12,930 nucleotides of DNA from positions 1 through 12,930 of the forward strand of contig JAITON010000039.1 in assembly GCA_031289935.1 (NCBI GenBank). The letters are read 5' to 3'. This stretch comes from Treponema sp. (GTDB lineage: Bacteria; Spirochaetota; Spirochaetia; Treponematales; Breznakiellaceae). The notes below the pieces were generated by a model. That model saw only the letters and a list, made by a program, of their open reading frames with translations. It was not told where the DNA came from and searched no databases. Each line of letters opens with the position of its first letter. Position 1 is the first letter of the stretch. This document shows, in pieces, positions 7,189 to 12,930 of this stretch. Position numbers and translations under genes: made by a program.

Positions 7189-7458
7189 ATGGCATTGAAC
7201 AAGGAAATCGTTACTTCCCTCGTAGGCAAATTTGGTCAAAACGACAAAGACACAGGCGCCTCGGAAGTACAGGTTGCCCTGCTTACGGAGCGGATCAATC
7301 AGCTCACGGAGCACTGCAAGCAATTTAAGAAGGATAAATCCGGCCAGCGGGGCCTGCTGATTTTGGTCGGCAAGCGGCGGCGGATCCTCAAGTATTTACA
7401 GAGGACGAACCTTGAAAAGTACCGTTCCCTGATCAAGGAGCTGGGGCTGCGGAAATAA
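7189..7458 (+). CDS. rpsO: 30S ribosomal protein S15
   Basis: S15 is a primary binding protein of the 16S rRNA central domain and contacts the 50S subunit in bridge B4. The product has the canonical 89 residues with four helices: TGASEVQVALLTERINQLTEH (about 22-42), the rRNA-contact loop, RGLLILVGKRRRILKYLQ (54-71) and the C-terminal YRSLIKELGLRK. His42 and Asp49, which match rRNA-contacting residues in the family, are kept. The usually near-invariant HHSRRGL segment reads KSGQRGL here. The stop TAA shares its last base with the pnp ATG, so rpsO and pnp are translationally coupled with no intergenic space. Confidence 0.97.
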   Translation: MALNKEIVTSLVGKFGQNDKDTGASEVQVALLTERINQLTEHCKQFKKDKSGQRGLLILVGKRRRILKYLQRTNLEKYRSLIKELGLRK

Positions 7459-9668
7459 TGCTTCAAAAAATAACCTATCAAATCGCCGGTCAGGACCTGG
7501 TCCTGGAGACCGGCAGGATTGCGAAACAAGCCAACGGCGCGGTATTTGCCCAATACGCCGGTTCGGCGGTTATCGCTACAGTATGTGCTTCCGCTCACTC
7601 GGTGGAAGGCCTGGATTATGTTCCCCTCACGGTGGACTATAATGAGAAGTACTATGCGGCCGGGAAGATTCCCGGAGGCTTTATTAAGCGGGAAAACCGG
7701 CCTAAGGACAAGGAAATCCTCGTGTCCCGGCTCATCGACCGGCCCATGCGGCCTCTCTTCGATAAGACCTTTGGCCGCGAGATCCAAGTGGTGCCTACCA
7801 CGGTCTCCGCCGACATGGTGAACCCCCCTGATATGCTGGCCATCATCGCCTCTTCGGCGGCGGTACACCTTTCGGATATCCCCTTTAACGGGCCTATCGC
7901 AGGGGTGCGGGTCTGCGCCCTGGGGGATGAGCTCATCGTCAACCCCACCTACGAGCAGATTGAAAAATCCCGGCTCGAAATCGTGGTGGCCGGTACGAAA
8001 GACGGTATCACCATGGTGGAAGGGGGCGCCAAAGAGGTTGGCGAGGACCTGATGATCGTGGCCCTGGAAAAGGCCCACCAGGTGATCATTGAGCTCTGCG
8101 GCTTGCAGGAAAAGCTGCGAGAGTTGGCCGGAAAGCCCAAACTCCCCCTGACGGAGGCCAGGGTAAAATTGGAAAATGGCGAGGCCATGCGAGCCGTCGC
8201 CCAGCCGCAGCTTGCAACCGCCTGCTTCCTCAAGGGTAAGCAGGAACGGTACGATGCCATCAGCGCGGTCAAGGCCGATATTGCGGGCCGGTATGCGGAA
8301 CAGCTTGAGGATGAGGCCCAGAAGAAGCTCTTTGACGCCCTCTTTGAGGACCTCCAGTACGAAATCCTGCGGTCTTCCATCCTCAATAAAGGGCTCCGGG
8401 TTGACGGCCGTGGTACCGAGGACATCAGGAACATCAGCTGTGAAGTGGGCATCCTTCCCAGGACCCACGGATCGGCCCTCTTTACCCGTGGGGAGACCCA
8501 GTCCCTGGTGGTAACCACCTTGGGCACGGTCATGGACGAGCAGGTCTTTGACGATATCGAGGGGGACAAGCGGGAACACTTTATCCTCCACTATAACTTC
8601 CCCCCCTATTCGGTGGGTGAGGTGGGCCGTATGGGTACCGGCCGCCGGGAAATCGGTCACGGAAATCTGGCGCGCCGGTCTTTGGAGGCCATGGTGCCTT
8701 CCAAGGAGGTGTTTCCCTACACGATCCGGGTGGTTTCCGAGATCATGGAATCCAACGGGTCTTCATCCATGGCATCGGTCTGCGGGGGCACCCTGTCGAT
8801 GCTCCACGCGGGGGTTCCCATGAAGAAGCCTGTGGCGGGTATCGCCATGGGGCTCATCACCGAGGGGGCTGAACCGGGGAGCCGTTACGCAGTGCTCTCC
8901 GACATTCTGGGCGAGGAAGATCACCTGGGGGACATGGACTTTAAGGTGGCCGGTACGGAAGACGGCATCACGGGCTTCCAGATGGACATCAAGATCGCCG
9001 GGGTGAGCCCGGAGATCATGCGCAAGGCCTTGGATCAGGCCCATCGTGGCAGGCTCCACATCCTGGGTATCATGAACCAGACCCTCGACCGGCCCGTGGA
9101 CCACATCAGTGAGTACGCTCCCAAGGTGGTGACCCTGCGGATCGATGTGGACAAGATCGGCGCCCTGATCGGGCCCGGCGGTAAGAACGTCAAGGCCCTC
9201 TGCGAACAGTACAGCGTCAGGATCAACACCGAGGACGACGGCACGGTGAGCATCTTCGGCCGGAACACCCAGGATGCCGAGGAAGCCAAGAAGGCGGTCC
9301 TGGGCATCGTGTCCGACCCCGAGGTGGGTATCGTTTACCAGGGCACGGTCCGGCGGCTTATGGATTTCGGGGCCTTTGTGGAGATCCTGCCCGGCAAGGA
9401 AGGGTTGGTGCATATTTCCAAGCTTTCCCGAGAGCGGATCAATTCCGTAAGCGATGTGCTCCACGAGGGCCAGGAAATCCCGGTGAAGCTCACAGAGATC
9501 GACAAGATGGGGCGGCTCAACCTGTCCTACATCGACGCCATCGATCCTGATGGGGAAGATAGCTCAGGCACTCAGGGGGATCGTCCCTCCGGGGATCGTC
9601 CCTACGGGGATCGTCCCCAGGGAGACCGGCCTCGGAACGACCGGCATGACCGAAACCGCCGGTACTAG
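7458..9668 (+). CDS. pnp: Polyribonucleotide nucleotidyltransferase (PNPase)
   Basis: PNPase is a trimeric 3'-5' phosphorolytic exoribonuclease and a core enzyme of mRNA decay. The 736-residue protein has an RNase PH domain 1 (about 10-140), a helical domain (about 145-230), an RNase PH domain 2 (about 320-540), a KH domain (about 555-617, GXXG at IGPGGK 571-576) and an S1 domain (about 622-693). The phosphate-binding SNGSSSMA (432-439) and catalytic aspartates equivalent to E. coli D486 and D492 (D488 and D494 in EEDHLGDMDF) are present. A 40-residue tail made of Gly-Asp-Arg-Pro repeats follows. It starts at ATG 7458, one base overlapping the rpsO stop, and has no leader hairpin of its own. 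Confidence 0.98.
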   Translation: MLQKITYQIAGQDLVLETGRIAKQANGAVFAQYAGSAVIATVCASAHSVEGLDYVPLTVDYNEKYYAAGKIPGGFIKRENRPKDKEILVSRLIDRPMRPLFDKTFGREIQVVPTTVSADMVNPPDMLAIIASSAAVHLSDIPFNGPIAGVRVCALGDELIVNPTYEQIEKSRLEIVVAGTKDGITMVEGGAKEVGEDLMIVALEKAHQVIIELCGLQEKLRELAGKPKLPLTEARVKLENGEAMRAVAQPQLATACFLKGKQERYDAISAVKADIAGRYAEQLEDEAQKKLFDALFEDLQYEILRSSILNKGLRVDGRGTEDIRNISCEVGILPRTHGSALFTRGETQSLVVTTLGTVMDEQVFDDIEGDKREHFILHYNFPPYSVGEVGRMGTGRREIGHGNLARRSLEAMVPSKEVFPYTIRVVSEIMESNGSSSMASVCGGTLSMLHAGVPMKKPVAGIAMGLITEGAEPGSRYAVLSDILGEEDHLGDMDFKVAGTEDGITGFQMDIKIAGVSPEIMRKALDQAHRGRLHILGIMNQTLDRPVDHISEYAPKVVTLRIDVDKIGALIGPGGKNVKALCEQYSVRINTEDDGTVSIFGRNTQDAEEAKKAVLGIVSDPEVGIVYQGTVRRLMDFGAFVEILPGKEGLVHISKLSRERINSVSDVLHEGQEIPVKLTEIDKMGRLNLSYIDAIDPDGEDSSGTQGDRPSGDRPYGDRPQGDRPRNDRHDRNRRY
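9576..9617 (+). repeat. 15-base tandem repeat encoding the PNPase GDRP tail
   Basis: GGGGATCGTCCC occurs three times at exact 15-base spacing (9576-9587, 9591-9602, 9606-9617), each followed by three variable bases. A fourth, diverged unit (GGGAGACCGGCC) follows. In the pnp frame each unit encodes GDRPx. The 12-base core is nearly palindromic. Because the period is a multiple of three, gain or loss of units changes the tail length without breaking the frame. Confidence 0.85.
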
Positions 9669-9696
9669 ACAAACTGCCAAAGGAGCGTGCAGAGAC

Positions 9697-10176
9697 GTGG
9701 AACCGGACTGCTTTCTATCAAACCAGCGCGAGGCTCCCGGTCCCCGGGTCCGGGTCCTAAAACTGGGCCCGGCGGCGGTCCTTCCCGAGTACGTCAGCGG
9801 GGAGGCCGCCGGGGCAGATCTCCGGGCGCGTCTTACGGAGCCCCTCGTAATCCCGCCGATGGGGCGGGCGAGGCTGCCCACAGGGCTTGCCCTGGAGATT
9901 CCCCCGGGGTACGAAGGCCAGGTGCGGCCCCGTTCAGGGCTGGCCGCCAGACAGGGGCTCACGGTGCTGAATGCGCCGGGGACCATTGATGCGGACTACC
10001 GGGGGGAGCTCCAGGTGCTGCTCATTAACCTGGGTTCCGAGGCGGTAACCCTGCGGGAGGGCGACCGGATCGCCCAGCTCGTCATCGCTCCGGTGAGCCG
10101 GGCAGCCTTCGAGGAGGCGGTGGAACTGGCGGTCTCGGAGCGGGGCGCCGGGGGTTTCGGGTCCACGGGCACATGA
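9697..10176 (+). CDS. dut: Deoxyuridine 5'-triphosphate nucleotidohydrolase (dUTPase)
   Basis: This trimeric dUTPase hydrolyses dUTP to dUMP and pyrophosphate, keeping uracil out of DNA and feeding dTMP synthesis. All five family motifs are present in the 159-residue product: AGADL (38-42), RPRSGLA (77-83), GTIDADYRG (95-103, with the catalytic Asp98), GDRIAQLVI (122-130) and RGAGGFGSTG (149-158). The start is GTG 9697, the only good in-frame choice, with AAGGAG (9680-9685) upstream at a rather long spacing of 11 bases. The open frame extends back into pnp but that part is a shadow of the GDRP tail. The 3' end overlaps lptF by four bases (ATGA), so it is translated as part of the operon. Confidence 0.95.
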   Translation: MEPDCFLSNQREAPGPRVRVLKLGPAAVLPEYVSGEAAGADLRARLTEPLVIPPMGRARLPTGLALEIPPGYEGQVRPRSGLAARQGLTVLNAPGTIDADYRGELQVLLINLGSEAVTLREGDRIAQLVIAPVSRAAFEEAVELAVSERGAGGFGSTGT

Positions 10177-11450
10177 GGGCGGAGCTTGAAAGGCGGGGCC
10201 TTTCCCGGACTATCTTTTTCTATGTAGTACGGGAAGCCCTTTTTGCCTTTTTGGTGACCTTTATCTTTTTCTTTTCCATCTTTTTTATCAACCAGATTCT
10301 TTTCCACGCCCAGCAGCTCCTGTCCAAACGGGCCCCTTTTCTGGAGGTGGTCCAACTGCTCTTCTTCTCCCTGCCCATGGTCATTGCCCTGGCGGCCCCT
10401 TTCGCGGCTCTTACGGGCGTGCTGATGACCGTGGGCCGCCTGAGCTCGGACAACGAGATCCTGGTCATGCTTTCCTCGGGCTTTTCCTACCGGATGGTCT
10501 TTCTGCCCTCTTTGCTGGTAGGGATCGCCATCTCGCTCTTGTCCTTCTTTGCCAACGACGTGCTGCTGCCGGCCGGTATGGTACAGTACTATCAGATTTA
10601 CCGGCGGATTGTCCTCTCGACCCCTGAACTGGAGCTGGAGTCCAATTCGGTCAAACGGTTCAAGAACACGGTGCTGATAACCGGCCAGGTAAGCGGGCGG
10701 CTGATCAACGACATCGTGATCCTGGACCATACCAGCGACGGGGAGCGGCGTCTGATTATGGCCCGGAACGCTGAGCTTAAGGACGGCGGCAGACAGGGCC
10801 TGAGCCTGGACCTGAACCAGGCCTTCATACAATCCTCCAAGGAGATTGCCCGGCAGGATTACGACTATGCCTCCGCAGGCTTCCTGCGCTACTGGGTGCC
10901 CCAGGAGGAAATCATGCAGTCTATTTCCTCCACCAGCGCCAGCGAGATGAGTTCCGTGGATGTGCTCCGGGAGATCCGCGCCCAGGAAGCCCGGCTCCAG
11001 GACCGCCTGGACAGCCATTACGCCAGGACCCTTGCCGGGGCCCTGTCCCTGGAATCGGCTCTGCGGGAAGGCCCCGGGCAGGAGGGCTGGAACCGGCGGG
11101 GCAATCTGAGCGCCGTCCTGGACGCAGACCGGCAGAGCGCGGAGGAAATCACCCGGGACCGTTCCCTGCTGATCTGGCGGACGGAATTCTACAAGAAGTT
11201 CGCCATCCCCTTTGCGGCCCTGTTCTTTATCTTCCTGGCGGTACCCCTGGGGCTCCTGTCCAAAAAGAGCGGCCAGGCCCTGGGCTTCTTTATCGGCGTT
11301 CTGATCGCCGCCCTCTATTACTTCCTGCTCATGGGGGGCCAGACGCTGGTGCAGCGGCTGGGCTATTCTCCCTTCTGGGGCATCTGGTTTGCCAATGCGC
11401 TGATCTTCAGCCTGGGCCTTACCCTCAGTATTTTCCGGTTCAGGCGGTGA
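10173..11450 (+). CDS. lptF: LptF/LptG-family permease, first subunit (probable LptF)
   Basis: LptF and LptG form the inner-membrane part of the ABC exporter that, powered by LptB, extracts lipopolysaccharide-type glycolipid and passes it to the periplasmic bridge. The 425-residue protein has three N-terminal membrane segments (about 22-44, 60-86, 106-126), a large periplasmic domain and three C-terminal segments (about 342-362, 370-390, 403-421). The SSDNEILVMLSSGFS stretch (91-105) matches the cytoplasmic coupling helix that meets LptB. The helical link before membrane segment 4 (about 259-338) is roughly twice the length I expect for the family. It starts at ATG 10173 inside the dut stop. 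The family is clear; assignment to LptF rather than LptG rests on gene order and is inference. Confidence 0.87.
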   Translation: MRAELERRGLSRTIFFYVVREALFAFLVTFIFFFSIFFINQILFHAQQLLSKRAPFLEVVQLLFFSLPMVIALAAPFAALTGVLMTVGRLSSDNEILVMLSSGFSYRMVFLPSLLVGIAISLLSFFANDVLLPAGMVQYYQIYRRIVLSTPELELESNSVKRFKNTVLITGQVSGRLINDIVILDHTSDGERRLIMARNAELKDGGRQGLSLDLNQAFIQSSKEIARQDYDYASAGFLRYWVPQEEIMQSISSTSASEMSSVDVLREIRAQEARLQDRLDSHYARTLAGALSLESALREGPGQEGWNRRGNLSAVLDADRQSAEEITRDRSLLIWRTEFYKKFAIPFAALFFIFLAVPLGLLSKKSGQALGFFIGVLIAALYYFLLMGGQTLVQRLGYSPFWGIWFANALIFSLGLTLSIFRFRR

Positions 11451-11452
11451 CC

Positions 11453-12523
11453 ATGATTCTCGACCGCTACCTTGTCAAAAGTTTCCTGCCCATATTTTTC
11501 GTCATCCTCCTCTTGGCAATGCTGCTGCTCAGCGTGGGGGATCTCTTTGCCAATCTCTGGCGCTACCTGAACTACGAGGTTTCCCTGGGCGATATCCTCC
11601 GGGTCTCTTTGTACTATCTGCCCAAGTGCTTTTCCTACGCCCTGCCGGTGGCGATCCTCTTTGCCGCCGCCTTTACCATCGGGGGGCTCTTCGCACGGAA
11701 CGAGCTGGCTGCGATATTCTGCGCCGGCCTCCCGTTTCGCCGTTTCTGCCTTCCCCTCATCGCCCTGGGCCTGGGAGTATCAGTCTTCGCCTTCTTCTTT
11801 CAGGATCTGCTGGTGGTTCCTACCCTCCGCCTCAAGAATGAGTTGAGCCGGGAACTGCTGCATCAGACCCGGACAGAAAGCAACTCCGACATTGTGATCA
11901 AGGCTCAGGGCGGGGAGCTTATCTATGCGGTGGATTACTTTGATGCGGCCCGTACGGTGTTGAACGAGATCAGTATTATCCGCCAGGACGGGGAGGGGAA
12001 CTTTGTGTCTCTGATCCGCGCGCCCAGGGCTGCCTGGACCGGGGAATATTGGACCCTGGAGAACGCCCTGATCTACGCCTGGGAAGGGGAGCTCCTGCGG
12101 GTGCGGCCCCTGGAAAACGGCGGGGACGGGGATTTCCGGGAATCCCCGGACACCTTTAGGCGGAGCGCGGTCAATGTAGAGGACCTGCCCGTAGCGGAGG
12201 CGGCCCTCCTGGTCCAGGACCTCAAGGCCGCAGGGCTGCCGTATAACGGGGCTCTGGCGGATTACTACCACCGCTTTTCCTTTTCCGCCGCTTCCCTGGT
12301 GGTACTCCTGCTCTCTCTTCCCCTGGGAGGCCGCTTCCGAAAAAATATCATTCTGATGAGCCTGGTGGTGAGCGTGGCGGTGGTGGTGGTCTTCTATGTG
12401 ATGGAGATGATCAGCATGATGATGGCGCAGCTCGGCTATATCCAGCCCTTGATAGGGGCCTGGTTCCCTATTGTCTTCTTTACGATCCTGGGGATGATTC
12501 TACTCCTGGGGGCCAAGAGCTGA
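11453..12523 (+). CDS. lptG: LptF/LptG-family permease, second subunit (probable LptG)
   Basis: This is the partner permease subunit, with the same six-segment layout as its neighbour: membrane helices near the N terminus (about 8-30, 58-80, 95-118), a periplasmic beta-rich domain (about 120-270, including the ELIYAVDYFD and EYWTLENALIYAWEG strands), then three C-terminal helices (about 276-296, 302-325, 330-352). The coupling-helix region reads LFARNELAAIFCAGLP. I chose ATG 11453, giving 356 residues beginning MILDRYLVK, the usual N terminus of the family. A GTG at 11447 would add two residues and overlap the lptF stop. An AGG/CGG-rich stretch at 11442-11447 can serve as the ribosome binding site. 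It is the last gene of the operon. LptF/G heterodimers are normally encoded as such pairs. Confidence 0.87.
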   Translation: MILDRYLVKSFLPIFFVILLLAMLLLSVGDLFANLWRYLNYEVSLGDILRVSLYYLPKCFSYALPVAILFAAAFTIGGLFARNELAAIFCAGLPFRRFCLPLIALGLGVSVFAFFFQDLLVVPTLRLKNELSRELLHQTRTESNSDIVIKAQGGELIYAVDYFDAARTVLNEISIIRQDGEGNFVSLIRAPRAAWTGEYWTLENALIYAWEGELLRVRPLENGGDGDFRESPDTFRRSAVNVEDLPVAEAALLVQDLKAAGLPYNGALADYYHRFSFSAASLVVLLLSLPLGGRFRKNIILMSLVVSVAVVVVFYVMEMISMMMAQLGYIQPLIGAWFPIVFFTILGMILLLGAKS

Positions 12524-12529
12524 TCCTGA

Positions 12530-12586
12530 GGGGCGCGCGCCCCGGCCTATGCCGGATGGCGGTGTAGTTTGTATGGCAAACTACAC
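12530..12586. repeat. Cluster of palindromes and hairpins after lptG
   Basis: Three symmetrical elements follow the lptG stop within 65 bases. GGGGCGCGCGCCCC (12530-12543) is a perfect 14-base palindrome. CCGGC (12542-12546) pairs with GCCGG (12551-12555) around CTAT. GTGTAGTTTG (12562-12571) pairs perfectly with CAAACTACAC (12577-12586) around TATGG. None is followed by a T-run, so they are not classical intrinsic terminators on either strand. They may protect the operon mRNA 3' end from exonucleases, and the 10-bp element could equally be an operator or part of a dispersed repeat. Confidence 0.7.
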
Positions 12587-12619
12587 TATGAGACCACAAA
12601 ACACGAAAAAACGCACGAA

Positions 12620-12639
12620 TTTTACCCATTTTCGTAAAA
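12620..12639. promoter_or_regulatory. Inverted repeat just upstream of the orphan -35 box
   Basis: TTTTAC (12620-12625) and GTAAAA (12634-12639) are inverted copies eight bases apart, ending five bases before the -35 box at 12645. The A/T-rich setting could act as an UP element, and the symmetry could serve as a regulator site. With only 6 bp per arm in AT-rich DNA, chance is possible. Confidence 0.3.
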
Positions 12640-12644
12640 AGCGC

Positions 12645-12674
12645 TTGACAAAGTTCCGCGCTTGATGCTAGTAT
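12645..12674 (+). promoter_or_regulatory. Orphan sigma-70 promoter with extended -10
   Basis: TTGACA (12645-12650) is followed 18 bases later by TAGTAT (12669-12674), preceded by TGC, which makes an extended -10 (TGCTAGTAT). The DNA just upstream of the -35 box is A/T-rich. The start would fall around 12681. No protein gene with a ribosome binding site follows; instead a terminator lies about 50 bases beyond the start. Confidence 0.7.
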
Positions 12675-12680
12675 AACCAC

Positions 12681-12768
12681 GTTATGCGTGAACTGGCAAA
12701 CGTAACAGCCTTTGATGCCTTGAGCGATGCAGCGGATAGCCCCTGCCGGGCTTTGTCCGCTATTTTTT
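12681..12768 (+). ncRNA. Candidate small RNA or attenuated leader, about 88 nt
   Basis: The segment runs from the predicted start of the orphan promoter to the end of the terminator T-run. Near the 5' end, GTTA plus CGT (12681-12689) can pair with ACGTAAC (about 12699-12705), giving a 7-bp stem with a two-base bulge. The 3' half is the terminator hairpin. It does not match tRNA, 4.5S/SRP RNA, tmRNA or a riboswitch that I can recognise. A 46-codon frame from ATG 12684 runs through the terminator and the CT repeat, but it has no Shine-Dalgarno sequence and is probably not translated unless leaderless. The alternative is an attenuator leader for a gene right of the window. Confidence 0.5.
12731..12768 (+). 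terminator. Intrinsic terminator of the orphan transcript
   Basis: AGCGGA (12731-12736) pairs with TCCGCT (12756-12761), and inside it AGCCC (12738-12742) pairs with GGGCT (12748-12752). A small asymmetric internal loop separates the two stems and the apical loop is CTGCC. TATTTTTT follows, with six consecutive T residues at 12763-12768. This is the most convincing intrinsic terminator in the window. Confidence 0.82.
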
Positions 12769-12783
12769 GTGGTCGCATCTCAG

Positions 12784-12815
<32 letters not shown>

Positions 12816-12872
12816 ATTATATAGAAGAAACTTTGTAAAACCCCCCATTTCCCAAGGTATGACGCCCCTGGC

Positions 12873-12930
12873 TAAGCCCGCGTACCTAAGTACCAGCCCC
12901 GCGTACCCCGGTACCAGCCCCGCGTACCCC
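12873..12930. repeat. 21-base tandem repeat running off the window
   Basis: Three units with period 21 are visible: 12873-12893 (diverged), 12894-12914 (CAGCCCCGCGTACCCCGGTAC) minus its last base as core, and 12915-12930 (cut by the window edge, 16 bases identical to the previous unit). GTAC recurs twice per unit. The period is a multiple of three, and one plus-strand frame, from ATG 12859, reads SPAYPGT repeats to the window edge. That frame has no convincing ribosome binding site, so coding is unproven and an intergenic array is equally likely. Confidence 0.8.

Noticed and set aside
7299..8660. Long minus-strand open frame opposite rpsO and pnp (453 codons)
   Set aside because: It is antisense to fully conserved S15 and PNPase coding sequence and has no recognisable domain.
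9550..9696. N-terminal extension of dut back into pnp (GIVPPGIVPTGIVP stretch)
   Set aside because: This is the out-of-frame reading of the PNPase GDRP repeat. The GTG at 9697 with AAGGAG upstream gives the normal dUTPase length.
9996..11018. Minus-strand open frame opposite dut and lptF (340 codons)
   Set aside because: It is antisense to the dUTPase motifs and to LptF membrane segments, and its translation is low-complexity charged text.
12816..12821. Perfect TATAAT on the minus strand next to the CT tract
   Set aside because: No -35 element lies at 16-18 bases, and the region is simple-sequence AT next to a microsatellite, where TATAAT arises easily.
12859..12930. Possible start of a repeat-protein gene (ATG 12859, SPAYPGT repeats)
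   Set aside because: No Shine-Dalgarno sequence at proper spacing and only 24 codons are visible before the edge; any frame through a 21-base repeat without stops would look like this.
12873..12930. CRISPR array
   Set aside because: The units are contiguous 21-base tandem copies without unique spacers, so it is not a CRISPR.

Overview
The window looks like a single, tightly packed plus-strand operon for ribosome maturation, translation initiation and RNA turnover, flanked by short non-coding stretches. The gene order is rimP-nusA-infB-rbfA-truB-ribF-rpsO-pnp-dut-lptF-lptG. All eleven genes lie on the plus strand. Most neighbours overlap or sit within about 30 bases of each other, and the only notable internal gap is 82 bases between infB and rbfA. 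The block order, the protein flavour (NusA with a C-terminal zinc ribbon, the style of the S15, RbfA and TruB sequences) and the fairly GC-rich composition suggest a spirochaete of the Treponema group, possibly a gut treponeme. This is inference from sequence style and recollection of treponemal gene order; no database search was possible.

Bases 1-363: the window opens with a frame (3-305) whose first 30 or so codons look like a piece of a beta-sandwich surface protein. An intrinsic terminator follows (113-133). A near-consensus sigma-70 promoter (TTGACA, 17 bases, TATACT; 258-286) then drives the operon through a short leader carrying a terminator-like hairpin (313-338), and rimP starts at a TTG.

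Bases 364-9668: rimP, nusA and infB come first. They are followed by the 30S maturation factor rbfA, the tRNA pseudouridine-55 synthase truB, a flavin nucleotide enzyme ribF whose riboflavin-kinase half looks eroded, ribosomal protein S15, and PNPase. Together these supply 30S assembly, initiation, transcription elongation control, tRNA modification and mRNA decay. The infB gene carries a perfect 14-bp hairpin and duplicated Gly/Arg/Pro-rich segments in its variable N-terminal region. PNPase ends in a Gly-Asp-Arg-Pro repeat tail.

Bases 9669-12523: dut (dUTPase) and two LptF/LptG-type permease subunits continue the same strand with 4-base or near-zero spacing, so nucleotide-pool sanitation and outer-membrane glycolipid export appear co-transcribed with the translation genes.

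Bases 12524-12930 hold no convincing protein gene but are rich in structure. They contain a cluster of palindromes and a 10-bp hairpin after lptG, then an orphan strong promoter (TTGACA, 18 bases, extended -10 TGCTAGTAT). About 50 bases past the likely start of that transcript comes a clear intrinsic terminator, which together predict a small RNA or attenuated leader of about 85-90 nt. A CT microsatellite follows, and then a 21-base tandem repeat that runs off the window. This tail is the least explained and most interesting part of the window; the rest is a conserved housekeeping operon with several lineage-specific twists.
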